NCBI GenBank assembly: GCA_964020085.1 | Contig: OZ026601.1 | Span: 32,867,413-32,931,412, forward strand | DNA length: 64,000 nucleotides | Direction of reading: 5' to 3' | Origin: Micromussa lordhowensis | Lineage: Eukaryota > Cnidaria > Anthozoa > Scleractinia > Lobophylliidae | Shown here: positions 1 to 44,764 of the stretch, piece after piece | How the letters are laid out: every line of letters starts with the position of its first letter | Position numbering within the stretch: the first letter of the stretch is position 1 | Program-made: the position numbers and the translations under genes | Notes under the pieces: model-generated | What the model was told of the DNA's origin: nothing | Seen by the model: the letters and a program-made list of their open reading frames with translations, nothing else | The model's database searches: none

Positions 1-1145
1 TCTCGCTGAGCTAATGTGAACACGCCTTTATTCCAAGTACTACTCACACCAGAATTCAGGCACAGTGCCAACACCTGAGAATAAGGTCTCGACCTTATAC
101 TCGGGCACTACATGGTAATTGGGTTCTTGGAGTACCTAGTGTCTGAACACAACACTTTTTTGTGCCAGCATTCAGGGACCAGTGATCAGGCACCAAGTGT
201 GAACACAGCCTCAGATGCCAGTACTAGAACGACATAACTCTCGAGCAAATAATTGTTAACATTAAATGCCATGTTTGCTTTTTGCAATACATGAACTGTC
301 TGTACACAAAAGTAAAATGTTTCAACATGAACAATAATTTATACTGAAGGATTCTCCTAAAGAATACACCTGAAAATATAAAACAAACTGCAGTCTCTAA
401 AGTCAAAAGTAATCATAGAGCGTTACATTTCTATGGTCTTGGAAGAAAGATTTCCTACAGACTTTTCATTTACGATAACATCAGTGCTGCCTCAAGTCTT
501 TAATTACCCAACCTTGACACTGTTTCTCTATAATTTTTAGATACAGCCCCTGATGGGTACCTTTGAAGGCTGATATAATTCTGAAGCTCTACATTTACAA
601 AAGGTTTTCCTGTTTGGTGTTTTGTTAAACTGCCTTGATTTCTTTACCAGTAACACAAAAATGATCCAGTACGAAATACATAATTAATCATTAAAAAAAT
701 TAAAATATTTCCTTATACATGCCAAAATATGACAATGATAAAAAAATTATGCCACTACAGCAGTGTTGGCATCTGCAAACAAATGTGACATTGCAGTCCC
801 AAAAGTACCTGATTACTGGTTATTTACTACAACCGCATTTGGCATTTACAGATTCCAGTACAGAAGTCTTTAAATATATATACTTTTCCATTCTGTGACT
901 TGTAGGTCATGTAGGTTCAGGATCTTACTGGGCTTGGAAATTCTCACCGTTTGAAGCCAGTGGAGTCTTTGATCCATGAATTCATGGTGGTTTAGATAAA
1001 TTACTTAGCGGCACCACCCAACCACAGTAGGGCCAGTCAAATGTCTCTACATTCAAAGGCAAAATACTTCTTTCTGCTTCTGCATTGCAATAATGCAAAT
1101 TCCTGGACTATTGAGCACATCACAATGCTGTGGCGGAAGGTTTTC
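1..1145 (-). other. 3' UTR and downstream flank of the DRAK-like gene
   Basis: This stretch lies beyond the TGA stop at 1146-1148. No conserved ORF, repeat with clear ends, or RNA gene was recognised. An AATAAA on the minus strand lies near 26-31 and an ATTAAA near 499-504. Either could be the poly(A) signal, and the sequence does not decide between them. Confidence 0.4.
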
Positions 1146-2816
1146 TCATCTAGAATCATTGCCATTCACAATGGTCATCACTTTCCCTGAAAAAAGTTGA
1201 AATAACAAGCAATCTTTTTATTAAATAATTTTTGATTTGTAAAACTGCATAATTTGTAACTATTAATATCAGTAGTTTATAACATTTATTTAATAATTAA
1301 GCAAAAGAGCACTTTTTCCGTGTTTATATAGCCTCATCTAAACACGAGGAGGGCTGGGAGAATTCGAGACAGTTATGCAAACCCGAGACGTAGTCGAGGG
1401 TTTGCATAACTTTCGAGAATTCTCCCAACCCAAGACGAGGCTATATAAACACGGAAAAAGTGCTCTATTGCTTTTATAAAAGAATTCTCAAAAATATGCG
1501 CACATCAAAAACGTCACAACCGTGCTTACATACTCTCATCTAAACACACCTATCGACCAATGAGAGCGCGCGTAGTGGCTCAGTTATTTTATAATAAATA
1601 ATATATGCTAATTAAAAAACAGAGAGCTTTTAAAACAACTTTATAAAATGCTCACCATCAGCTATCCCATTCTGTTGCTGTGTCTTTCGAATCTTTTTCC
1701 TCTTTTTACTTTGCTCTGAACCATAAGACCGTCTACTCTTTCGCACTGGACTTCGTTGGAAAAGTTCCTCTGTATTAAGCCAGGGGTGATTTAAACACTC
1801 TTGGACTGACAGTCTGTCACTGAAAAAATAGCAAGAGCAGTTTTGAGATTACGTTTGATTTGGTTGCAGTTTTGTAAAGTAACAGAAGGTTAAAATCAGT
1901 CCACATCTGGCTAGCAAGAGGTCTATACTGCTATGCCCTAGTCAAAACCAGCCTTAAATCTTTACAGTAACCCAATATGTGAGTAGATTACAGTAGGGTT
2001 AAAATAATGTTAACATTTGTATCATTTATTACTCGAGACATCACTTACTCGGCATCTCTTTGAAGAAGTCTCTTAATAAAATCCTGTGCAGTGTGGGAAA
2101 TGTTCTTAAAATACTCCTCTGGAAAATCTAGTGAAGCTAAGGAAACATTGTAGCATGTCTCCTGTTTGTCCTCTCCGGCAAATGGCGACAAACCAGTCAA
2201 CCTAGTTGCAAAGATAAATTTGATGATTGTGTCAGTGTGACAATCTGTAGAATACTGTAAGCCGAGGCTAGCTGTAATCAACATTTGTAAATAATTTTGA
2301 AGGTTTAAAATTGATGTCTCAAAACACAAGAAAAATAGTCTGTGAGGGGGAGGGGTGGAGTTTAACTTGCACAGCTATGGTTGTGCAATATGGTACATGC
2401 TGCGACACAAAGTACCATGATTATCGGTTGAGTAAGGGATGACAAGTTTGGTCACCAGGTTTTGACGTGAAAATCATATTGTTGTCATGGGCAACTCGCT
2501 CTGTTTCAAGTGACAACTTGTCAGCCTTTGATGACAGTAAGTCATAGTAATTTTTTTTTTCTTGGACAACTCTGTCCAAGGGGGAAAGGTGCAATGAGGT
2601 TATCCCTATGTAAAGCACCAACTCATGAAACAAGGCCAGACCACAGCACCGGGAACTACGTGCCCTACTCTTTTCGATAAGTGTGTGGGTTCTTTAACGT
2701 CCCCTGCTAACCATGTAGCATTGAAGATGCAGGAGACGGGGCCTACGGTTTACAGTCCTTATCCGAGAAGACCTGAACATCTAACCATTTGCAGATGAAT
2801 TTACAAAGGCAGCACA

Positions 2817-2857
<41 letters not shown>

Positions 2858-5800
2858 TGGGACTCGAACCCTCGACCTTCCACACAGCAGACTGGCGCTC
2901 TACCAACTGAGCTAACCAGGAGGCGGTTATGTCATTAGCAGCAAAGTGCACAAAATTGTAGGTGATGCAACAGGTGATGTACAGCTGTTGATATTGTTAC
3001 CAATGGAAGCAAGGTAAGTTGCCCTGACAACACCATAGTTTTAAGGCTAAAACTTCGTCGCAAAACTTCCTTTGTGCCTTACTCAACTGATAATTATAGT
3101 AAAGAAGGTGTATTGGCTATCTGTCACCTTGCCATGCCTGTATACAGGCACGCAGAAGTTAATGAAAAAGAGAAGACACTTACATGACATAGGCAACTAC
3201 ACCAATACTCCTGAAAGCAAAGGAAATACTGATCAGTAAAATAACACGTTTCATCCTCAGTGCTGGTTTACCACATAAGGCCTCAATAAATCTTTTCAGT
3301 TTTGATCCTACAATCAATTAAACTGTTGTACAACAAACTCGAGTCTTAAAGCATATATTAAGACTAGTCTTAAATGACACAAGAGCACTCAACACCTCAC
3401 ACCACTTTTAATGAAAAATGATTCCTTAACTATACCTGAACTAGAAATGCAACCTTTGATTACTAGTAAATAGTAAATGATTGATTTGTACTTACTAAGA
3501 TTTACACACAAAACTTAAACACTTACATGCAAAATAACAAATTAAAATTATACCCTTACCATATATCACTGGGCTTTCCCACAGGCTCAAATTCAAGTAT
3601 TTCAGGAGCTATAATCAAAGTAAGGAGAGAAAATATACAATTAAGCAATTACATGTTGTATATTAATTGTTTCAAGAGTCACAGTTTTGAAACAGTTTGA
3701 TCTTTTACCTGCGATAAGCTATATATCAAGGTGCAACTATGACTAGCATAACCTCTTAGGTTCTTAATAAAACTTTAAGAGACTATAATCTTGCCCATCA
3801 CGCAAGCAAAGGACAGAGCCTGCCACTAGCCTGCTTGAAAAATGTACAAGCCCCAGCCTACCAGACATGCTGAATGTGCTTTAGTACTGAAGGGGTGGCA
3901 GACATTGAGTCCAAGACTCATCTGCAAGAAAGAGAGACTGAAGCTTTTCTTTGTTTTTAAAATTGCGAGACAGAGACATCTGGATGTCTGAGAGTCTGAA
4001 CATCTCTTGCTCTCATTTAAAATGCTTTGATGTAATTTATAAAAACAAACAAGCAAATCAGGACTTTCAAGACCTTCTTAGCCTTGCAATAAGTTTAGAC
4101 TCTGAAACAGCTAATATGCAAAGAAAATTGAGACCATGAGACGCACATAATCCCTAAAAAAAAGACTGCAGGACTTTTGAAATTCAACAGTCGTAAGACC
4201 CACAGTTTTTGAAGAACCATTCAAAAGTCAGAGTGGAATGACGTAATGATAATAAACCAAAGATAAATGCAGTCAGGCAAGTGCATGATGTGTGATAAAA
4301 ATGCAAATACAACACTTACCAACATACTCAGGTGTTCCAACTATTAAGCAGATTTGCTCGCCATCTTTAATCTGTCGTGCTAAACCAAAATCAATGATCT
4401 TGATCTCTGGGTAGGCATGCTCTGTCATCAATAGTATATTGTTGGGCTGCCGAAAGATAATATATATTTTGGACAATTTAAATTTTAGACCAAAAGTGTC
4501 TCCAAAAAATAAAACGTCCAAAATTTGTGGAGCAAACTTTAGCCGAGACATAACAGTTTGATAAAATGTTTGTTAGATATTCTTGACTGTTATCTGTAAA
4601 ACATTGAGGGTGTAGTAAAACTATCATTTTCACACACCTTAATATTTGGTTCTAATTTGTGTTTGTAGTGCTTGAAAGTTTTGGGATGCAACTAGTCCAA
4701 TAGACCTCTTTAGCTTGGGCAGTTTGTTGTCCCATTTCAGACCATGTGATGATACTCCTGAGAATTCTTGCTTTCAAATTTTTAAATAGTCATGTGCATA
4801 TGAATGAATAACTTTTAGATGATAAAAGAACTATTCTCTGGAGAATATCACATGGTCTGAAATGGGAAAACAAACTGCCCAAGCTAAAGAGGTCTATTGA
4901 GATAAATATTGTCCGAAAATTAAAGGTCCAAAAATAATAAAATGTTCAAAATGTTTTGCAAGTAATGTATCTGCTTTCCTGTTGGGTCATCAGCTCTAAC
5001 CTAGGAGACCTTTCACTATGTACTGTTAAACTGGATAAGAACATCTGATTTTCAAGCTGGATCTAAAAAAATTGGAAAATACACAGGCCAACACATGCAA
5101 TGCAGCATATGTGCACAATTCATTTGAACAACTTAACTGAACCGGCTTCATATTGTCCACAATCTTATTACTGATCTTCAATAATTTTGGAGATTTGTTG
5201 TAAAAATCTTTAAAATTAAAGCTGAGGGAAAGATTTAGCTCTGACATGGCTAAAACAATACTTGAAAAAAATGGAAGTGACACCTAATACTAAATTTAAG
5301 TGGGACTAAGATCACAGCACATGATGGAAAGGTTGGCTGTACTAACATTGAGTATAAAACAGCTTTGCCGTCTCCTGACTGAGCCATTTCACCTGTATGT
5401 ATGGATTATATATGACTTTTATTTCCTGTTATCATGTGAATGACTACTCAAACTTGGAAAATCCATCCCACCAGTGGTCCATAATCTTATTTTGCATGTA
5501 CAGTCTTAAACCAAGGTCAAGTATATTTAGTACATTAGTACCTATATCAAAGGAAGGTATTGGCATCCTTGGTGAGGCCTGTCTAAATTACAAACATGTG
5601 TACTGGGACTCAGTAAGCTTTAAATGCACAAGGTACTTTGAAATCAAAATTTCACTGCATGTACAAATATATACATGTAACTTAGTTCTAGCGATACTTA
5701 TTACTAGACGTTACTACAAGTACAATCACACTCTGTCAAGAGTTCATTAGACTTTTACTTCATTCACCATATGCAATAGCTAGCAATTGAAAGCACTAGA

Positions 5801-8800
5801 CACTGTATTGACATTTTGGCAGTTTTCCCACACAGCCCTGGGTTTTTATATTAGTGCTAGTCTCCTTGTTGGCATTGCTTAAAATATTTTAGACAGCTAC
5901 ATACATTGTTTTTGTATCTTTGTTTATCTTGTACTTTGCCTTCGGTTTTGGTTGTTGAGTGTAATTAGTTTTATTTTGATTAATTTCTACTTACTGACGT
6001 TTGATTAATTTAGGTACATATATTACATTGTGGTGAATGAAGGCTGTTTTAGTTCCAACCGTGCCTGTAGTCATGTTGTGTAATTCAGGCAATTGAAAGA
6101 ATGATATTGAATATGCCAAAAAGCTGTTAATTAAAAATGGGCAGTGAACAGGCTGTGGTCGGTTTAGCAGTGGGGTTCTGACATATGATTTAATTAACTA
6201 AAACAACCTCTAGATATTGTGTCTGTGGTTTGCACTACGAAGGAAATGACAGACCTAAAATATTCCCTAACTTTAATAAACATTTGAAGTACTTAGTTTC
6301 ATATTTTAATTAGTACATAGTTTTGTATTTCCAACAAAATCCCAAATCAATGCCTTTCATAACAGTACAAATCTATTTGGTAACATTTCTATTTTATTTT
6401 AGAAGATTGTATATTAATATGTAATTTACATATAAATGCTAGAAAACAGTAAAATAAAACACCTTAGTTTTTATTGCATCTCTCAGTTACATGCTCTGTG
6501 ATAGGTCAATTTAGCAGGCCGTACTTTACCGCATGGCCTGCTAAAATTTAAACTGTTTTTGTTGCCACAATGTTTCGTGATTTATCACCGCATGTTCTGA
6601 ACTTTTACAGCAAAGAAAGTTGAAAACTTTCTTTAACTTTAAGTTGTGTATTAAAATGTTCTAATGACTTAACAACAATTTCGAATGGACTCCTTTCGCT
6701 TTCACCATGATAGTGTCAAAAATTTGAAAATGTTCCACATGAATAAAGACCTGATGTGTGAATGCAGTCCAGCCAGCAGCATTTGATCATCACACTTCAA
6801 GCGTAACATATAGCATGTACAGCTCAGGTATAAAAAAAAGCCAAATGGAACAAAGACAAGCTTAACCCCTCTTGAAACTATATGACATGTGAATCTCTTG
6901 AAAACTATGACATGTGAATCTCTCGCTTGCGTCCAGTCAAGATAAACTGTCATTTTTCTCAGCAGGTTTTAACACAGGAAAGCAAATACTATAACATAAG
7001 GACCTCTTGTCTGAGCTACAAATAGTTCAGGCAAGAGTACAGGAATGCGTAGAACCTGCAATTTTATGCTTTGCTACATTTAAAACACATACAAAATACT
7101 TCTTCCAAGACATTTAATATTGAACACTTCATTGTTGTCAATAATGTCTAGTATGTAGTTTTGCTTATTTACCAAATGCAAGGGAACATAGAAGGAATGC
7201 TCGGCATGGGGCAGACAGCAGGAAAATGAAACAGGAGCTGGTTTAAGTGTGATATAAACAGAACACGGAGGATTTAAATAAACTCTTTGATGACCTCTTG
7301 GGTACAGCACTTCAGCAACTTTGATAGATACCGGTTCTTTGATTAACCATGTATTTTCAATAACGACCATATAAGGGCATGTTATTGACAGGTTAAGATT
7401 GCGTGATGGGGTCCAAAAAAACATTACTAGTCATGTTTGTTAAAACAATCTTGGAAAGTAATGAAACGTTTCAGCACCGAACGCAGGTTTAATGAAGCTA
7501 GTCAGACGTTTTAAATTTCAATACGGAAAATCAGCCGTGCTTCATCATCTATACAAATATCTCTCTTTTTAACCGTGACATGCAAAATGGTTCACGGCGG
7601 GGATGGCCGATTACTTTCAGGTCAACATTTTTACAATACCGCATGCAACAAAAAACAAAATTACAAACATATTTTTGGAATGAAGTTACTGGGAAGTAAT
7701 TAAGTTGAGCCTTGAAAAATGTGTCACACACGATTATGTTGACAATGAAATCATTTTCTACACAAAAGAAGAAATCATGACGCTTTTGTGCGAATTGTGC
7801 CACGGGTTGTTATGAAGACGCAACAGCCAAAGCAGGTGGCATTTACAAAACCCACTAAAAAGAAATACTGTGCCGTTAAGGTTGACTAAATTCCACCCCA
7901 CTTTGTGATTTCTTTAGCAGCTCGGAAACACTTCAAAATTATTTCCTTGCTCAGTGACATGTCACTGTATCGACCGGTCTAAAAGAAAACATTCTCTGCA
8001 TGACATAATGTCTACAAGTGATAACTCGGTTAAGTTGTAGCTCCAGGCGGCGAGATCGAAAGTATCAAAAGTATACGCGCCTAATTCTACAATGCAAATA
8101 AGCTCTGTGTTATGTTGCCGCGGAAGGGAATTAGTCTTATTTGGGTAGACGCTCATTTACGAGATTGCCATTAAATGTTGATGACTGCCGTGTTCATTAA
8201 TAATGAGCTTTGAAATGCCTGTGAAATGAAAAGCGGCGATCTGTAGACGTAAAATATTAAAACGGCTTGAATGATTTTTTGATGAACAATACGCAACAGA
8301 CCACCAAGGGCAAGATATACAAATGTTAAACGCTCGAGAATAATTGTACATCCATGAACAAAATGCAAAACCGTAATCGTAATTGGAAATAGCTTATTAC
8401 ACATGACCTGCTGAGTAAACAAGGTTCTCCCTGGGTAAATTGATTGAATTTGTCTGTGACAAAGAAATTGACTGTTGAATGTTTGCTGAAGACTCCACGC
8501 GTAACGACACCCTCACGAAAATTTAAACCCAAACAAACATTCGGAAGCAAGAACAACTCAAACATAATATCAACACCGCAGGCTTCTCACCTTAATGTCT
8601 AAATGAACATAGTCCTGATCGTGCATGTGTTTTACACCTTCGAGAATCTGTCTGAGTAAAAATACCACTTCTCTTTCGCTTCTGCTCGAAGCAGGTTCGT
8701 CGCTATCGTAAGCGATGCAGTGCCGATGTAGATCTCCGCCGAGTGCGCTGTGGAATCAAACACAGCGTCAACATCACAAACTGTTCTATCTTTAAAAATA

Positions 8801-9232
8801 AAATTCTAGAACAAAATTCTCGAACGACGAAGAAACACTCACAGTTCTAAGATGAGAATGACCTCGCTCCTGGTCTCGAACACATCGTAGAGTGTGATTA
8901 TCTGTGGATGTTGATGAGGAAAATTCGTCGCGTTTAACACTTCTACTTCATGCCAGACCTCCGCTCTGCAGTCTTTACCCTTCCTTCTCTTACGGACAAA
9001 CTTAGCGGCGAATTCTTTCCCGGTTGCCTTTTCACGACAACGTTTCACGACCGCGTACTGTCCTCTAAAAAGTGAAAGATAAACGCCATTCACGTAAATG
9101 ATGAACAGACTGCATGAAGAATCAAGGATATATTTCACGCAACAACTCAACACGCTGCCGTGCCTACCTTCCAATTTCGTCGAAAATATCGAAGTAATTT
9201 TCAATCGGTTCTGTACGCGGGGTAAGGGCCAT
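1146..9232 (-). CDS. STK17 (DRAK)-like: DRAK/STK17-like death-associated serine/threonine protein kinase, complete
   Basis: Nine coding exons (minus strand, 5' to 3'): 9168-9232, 8843-9064, 8591-8747, 4320-4446, 3560-3608, 3184-3210, 2049-2201, 1656-1819, 1146-1186. All joins are GT..AG, phases agree, and the total is 1005 nt (334 aa plus TGA). The kinase domain spans about residues 14-281. Visible landmarks are the Gly loop GRGQYAVV (21-28), the ATP-anchoring Lys43 (EFAAK), the catalytic loop HLDIKPNN with Asp146 and Asn151, DFG at 167-169, and APE at 191-193. The run [17 protein letters not shown] resembles vertebrate DRAK (STK17A/B) more than DAPK1-3. Instead of ankyrin or death domains there is a short basic tail with KKRKKIRK (about 309-316), a likely nuclear signal, as expected for DRAK. 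The family phosphorylates myosin light chain and promotes cell death; that role here is inferred. The ATG at 9232 is the first in frame and gives a normal family length. Confidence 0.95.
1301..1600 (+). mobile_element. Hairpin MITE, family M1, copy 1
   Basis: It lies in the last DRAK intron (1187-1655). A near-perfect inverted repeat runs from 1301 to 1472. Arms of about 80 bp begin with GAGCACTTTTTCCGTG and meet around GAGACGTAGTCGAG. A single-copy tail (about 1473-1600, with ACTCTCATCTAAACAC) follows. The same arm-plus-tail layout recurs at 18307-18575 and, inverted, at 32785-33105, so this is a dispersed family and not a local palindrome. Confidence 0.75.
2640..2930 (-). mobile_element. 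tRNA-derived SINE (type S2)
   Basis: It lies in a DRAK intron (2202-3183). On the minus strand it begins near 2925 with the pol III A box TAGCTCAGTTGG. A B box GGTTCGAGTCCC follows near 2865, so the head looks like a tRNA. The body downstream contains a TGTGGGTTCTTTAACGTCCC-type block. The tRNA part does not end in a mature acceptor stem, so I call it a SINE head and not a working tRNA. The left end is approximate. Confidence 0.65.
3184..3210 (-). other. 27-nt micro-exon of the DRAK-like kinase
   Basis: This exon supplies most of the block WSIGVVAYV of kinase subdomain IX. The invariant Trp is split with the exon at 3560-3608 and the following Met is split with 2049-2201. It is flanked by TTTCAG and GTAAGT splice sites on the minus strand. 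Skipping it would keep the frame (27 nt = 9 codons) but remove part of the kinase fold, so it is presumably constitutive. Confidence 0.85.
4447..8590 (-). other. Long third intron of the DRAK-like gene
   Basis: This 4.1-kb AT-rich intron separates the catalytic-loop exon from the DFG exon. It contains the hairpin element at 4698-4899 and a small tandem duplication of about 26 bp at 6866-6921 (GACATGTGAATCTCT in both copies). No protein-coding signal was found: short ORFs here match no family and lack codon structure. Confidence 0.6.
4698..4899. mobile_element. Hairpin MITE in DRAK intron 3
   Basis: Inverted arms of about 55 bp start with CAATAGACCTCTTTAGCTTG at 4698 and end with the complement at 4899. 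A spacer of about 75 bp lies between them. There is no coding capacity. The length and full-length arms fit a MITE. Confidence 0.7.
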
Positions 9233-12200
9233 TGTGAATGATATTCAAGGCTCTCCGCTTATCGCAAATCCGTAAGTCGAAGAGCTTCAATCCGAAGTCA
9301 CCTTGGTGTAAACCCGGCCAGTACAGAAATATTTAGTCAGCCTTGACCTGTCACACTCAATCCCACTCGGAAAATACTTCAATAACTCCCCGCGTTCTTG
9401 CCGCGCATTTGCCTAATTGATCGACCAATCAGAATCGTCGAATGTTATTCGGTCTCCGCCTTCACTTTATCGTCACTTCCGCCCACTCGCGCAGTTCCCG
9501 TATGATCGCCTTCTGGAATGCCGAACTGTCATCGAAATCTCCTTATAAAACCTGTTTTGGTTTCCTAGCGGATTGATCTCCCAAAATGATTTGAGGAGAA
9601 AACGCATCTGTTTTTCAGCCTCCGACTAGCAGACAACAATTGAAGCTAAAATCGCGAAATATTTCGCTCTCAAGCTCAAGTGCTCAGGAGATCGGAATGA
9701 TTATATAAGAAAAAGGGACGTTATAGGTAGACGGTATAATGGATGGCAAGGCACATTTTGACTTTTGCTTTCTTCGAAATCTAAACACAAATAACAGAAA
9801 AAATAAAGTCAGCCAGCTCCAGCCCTTCTGCCAAGAAGGCGATGACAGGATCATTCTTCAAACGAAAAAATAAAAATAAACAACTCTTTTCAACTTGCGG
9901 TTTATCGCCATCTCAGATCAGGTTGTTTTGGTTCTCTTCCAGGCGAAGCAGAAACAAATGTTCTTGTATGCACAAGAAAACATTAGGACAAATAGCTCAA
10001 ACAACAACGATTTTTAGCTACCGGTGGGCGAATAGACACCCTTCAAATTAGCATGATTAAACGGCAAAATTAGCCTGTGCCAAATTTACTTTCAAGTACT
10101 TTAAAGAGACGTTTACATTTTGTAACTACTAAGAAAGAATCGTTTAAGAGCTATTTTAGTTCGGAGAATGTGAAATATTGACGAAATTTTATTCCAGAGG
10201 AAATATTTGGCATTACATATACAATCCTACATCCTGTTGTTTTTTGCCAAAATGGGATGGCATCGTCAGCTTTTCGTTTCGATTCGATCTTATCTCAAGG
10301 TACTTTTAGTTGGGGTTATCGCAAACAATCGACGGCTTATGCACCTAATTGCCGGTCAATGACAAAAAGATGTAAACAATGTCCTAATCTTTGGGAAAAG
10401 ACCATACCACCGATTCCTAAAACCGTAATAAAGTAACCTTTTGCGACCTTAGCCGTGTGACACAACACACAAAAGAAAATTATATAACAAATTCATGGTT
10501 TACACCGCACGTGCGCAAAAGCCTGTCAAGTCACGCTGCGCAACGTAATCTGGGTATATGGTGGCTGGAATCACACCGAAATTTTCGTTGCGTGACTACC
10601 ACAGAAAATGTACGGCAGTTTCAGACTTTGTTGGCACTAAACAATACCCCAAATTAAAAACGTTCTTTATTAAACTTATTATCGTCAACACTCCACTCAT
10701 CAATGCACTAATTTTTCATGTCAAATGTCTGTTTTCAATTTTCTTTATTTTTTAAATTTCACAGAACTCAATACGAAAGCGCAGCAGATATTGACTGTAA
10801 GTACAAAACTAAGGAAAACAAAACCTAATACATATTTACATTTACTTCATACAAATGAAAAAGAACTCAGAGAACGGAAACTTTACTTTAAAAATTCTAA
10901 TAAATACCCTATTTGGATTAAGGCCTACGACAAGCAACTCGATTGTCACGCAAAGCTTGTCCAGTTTGCGCGATGACCTCGATAAGGGTGCTTTATTTCC
11001 TCCTCGTAATAAGGGAATATTACAGTTTAACAGCTTTGGATAATATATTTTTTTCATTACAGTTAATTTGAAATTTTTATCATTTTTTAACTCTTCTTTT
11101 AAAATAGATTAATTGCACAATATAGTGAAAACATTCTGGTTTCTGGCGGGGTGTGACACTCGCACGAGGCAACGCAACATATCTACAATTAGCACAATCT
11201 CGACGAAAAATCATACCAGCGAGTTAGTTTTACATCTGCCGTTATTTAAACCTGCCATAGTTTTACATCTACATGGGTTGCATGGTGCACTAATTTGGCC
11301 TAGCAGTGCAAGGTTTTGACGTTAATCAGTTGTCACTTGAAGCTGAAGAGAACACAATTTGTCGGATAAAAATGTAGGGTCTTCGCTTCCAAGACTTGCA
11401 CTTGGTAAATCCAAACTGCTCATTACAATTCTATATATTAGGTAGAGGGCACGCTAATTTTACCCAAAATTCGTCTGTCGTCTATACAGCCCGGCTTTTG
11501 AGAAATGTTGTCCTCTAAAAGCGCATAAGCGAGCGCGACAAAGTCGAAAGGTATTTTGGATGTTGGTTTCGTGTTGCTTGACTGAAGCTGAAGGTGTTTC
11601 AGTGTGATAAAAGGAAACAGCACAAACACGTGTATTCGTGACTTCCCCTTCCTTCTTACTGAATCATCGTGAACTCCGACTAGGCAACGATTAACTGTCA
11701 CTACCTAGAATACAAACCGGAAATGTCGCGTACGCTTTCACGCTCTTGTAGCCGAAACAGCTGTATATTAGCGAGTGGGCGCGCCAAATTACCCAGAATT
11801 CGTCTGTCATCGATATACAAAAACAACTTTGGTTTCCTGCTACTAACACCATCCTCCCTACGTCACACCGCTGTACACCCTCCACAGTTTCCTTTCCTTT
11901 AAAAGCCATTTAACAGGTCAATAAAACTGTCAATCGCTCACACCCGTAACCACATACCTGAGTCAGTTTTTAAACACATTTTAACCACGCTGTCATTCAT
12001 AACATATTACTCAAGGAATTTCCAGCCATCTCAGTATTTGTCACCTATAATCCAATGGTAACCCTAAGGCGACTAATCTCGGTCAAGACACATCGATACA
12101 AATCACAAATAACTTTCTCGATTGGGGACAGCCTCTTTCTAAGTTGAATTGGAAAGATCTTTATCCTTAAATCATCCATTGGAACCATGCATGTCAAAAT

Positions 12201-13012
12201 AACAGTGCAATCTTCATTTACTGATAATTTTAAGCGGCTTCACGGGAAAGACGAACCTCTGGGAATTACAACGGCCCTCTCTAACTCTTATTGCTTTCGC
12301 GTTTTTTTCGCTGTAAAAACTATTTTAGTAGGATCACTTGATATAACCTAAGGACGTACAGGCGACTGCAATTGTACGTCTATTCTTTCTCTACTAAGTT
12401 TTAGTATAATAATTTATATCTTTATATGTACAATTAATTTCCAACCCTCCCCCCGCATCACTAGGTCAACGTAGACGAAAATTCTCGATTTACGCCAGTT
12501 TTTTTTTCTTTTCTTTTTTTCACGCCAGGTGTGTTGTTCTATTCAGCCCAAAGGATTTGCAGCAAAGAGAGTGACAGTTTTCACTCAGGCTCACAGAGCT
12601 CACCTTTGCAACAATACCTTAAAAACAAATTTGTGAAAACATTTATGTCCATCACATTTCGTGATATCTTTAGCAGAAAAATCGACACCTACTTTCACCA
12701 CCTACCACCTACTTTCGTGTTATTTTTGCGTCATCGATCTATTTTACTGAAGAAGTCACATCAATTGAAATAGTAATTTAAACATTCCCGGCGTTTGTAG
12801 ATTAATGTTAAGTTTAGGACATGGCGGGCGGAATAACTTATCGCTTCCGCACTGTCACACAAGGCGGAGATCGCTTTAATCCTTACAAATCCAAAAAGCA
12901 ACCGGTAAATTCCATATGTGTACGAAAAGCACCTTCCAGAAAAACATACAAATAGTCGTATAAGGCATAACTTCAATTCCATTATCCTTTCTCGATCAGT
13001 TTGAGTGACGGA
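9233..13012. other. Intergenic region between DRAK 5' end and HECW 3' end
   Basis: This 3.8-kb region holds the presumed DRAK promoter (right of 9232) and the HECW 3' UTR (left of 13013). No conserved protein, tRNA or rRNA is seen. Possible AATAAA signals for HECW occur on the minus strand at several AT-rich points between 10.6 and 11.0 kb, none decisive. The only structured feature is the direct repeat pair at 11432-11488 and 11764-11822. Confidence 0.5.
11432..11822. repeat. Pair of about 57-bp diverged direct repeats
   Basis: Copies at 11432-11488 and 11764-11822 share TATATTAG, a block like CACGCTAATTTTACCCAAAA, and ATTCGTCTGTC. They are about 330 bp apart in the same orientation. They could be the ends of a small decayed element or a segmental duplication. 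No TG..CA ends or primer-binding site was seen, so I do not call LTRs. Confidence 0.45.

Positions 13013-44764
<31,752 letters not shown>

Noticed and set aside
2860..2930. Functional tRNA gene
   Set aside because: A and B boxes are present but there is no proper acceptor stem, and a SINE body follows; the same applies to 18980, 40195 and 52840.
5397..5750. 117-aa plus-strand ORF in DRAK intron 3
   Set aside because: AT-rich, with no recognisable domain or codon pattern, and antisense to a gene; probably chance.
11432..11822. LTR retrotransposon remnant
   Set aside because: Direct repeats only; no TG..CA ends, primer-binding site, polypurine tract or coding remnants seen.
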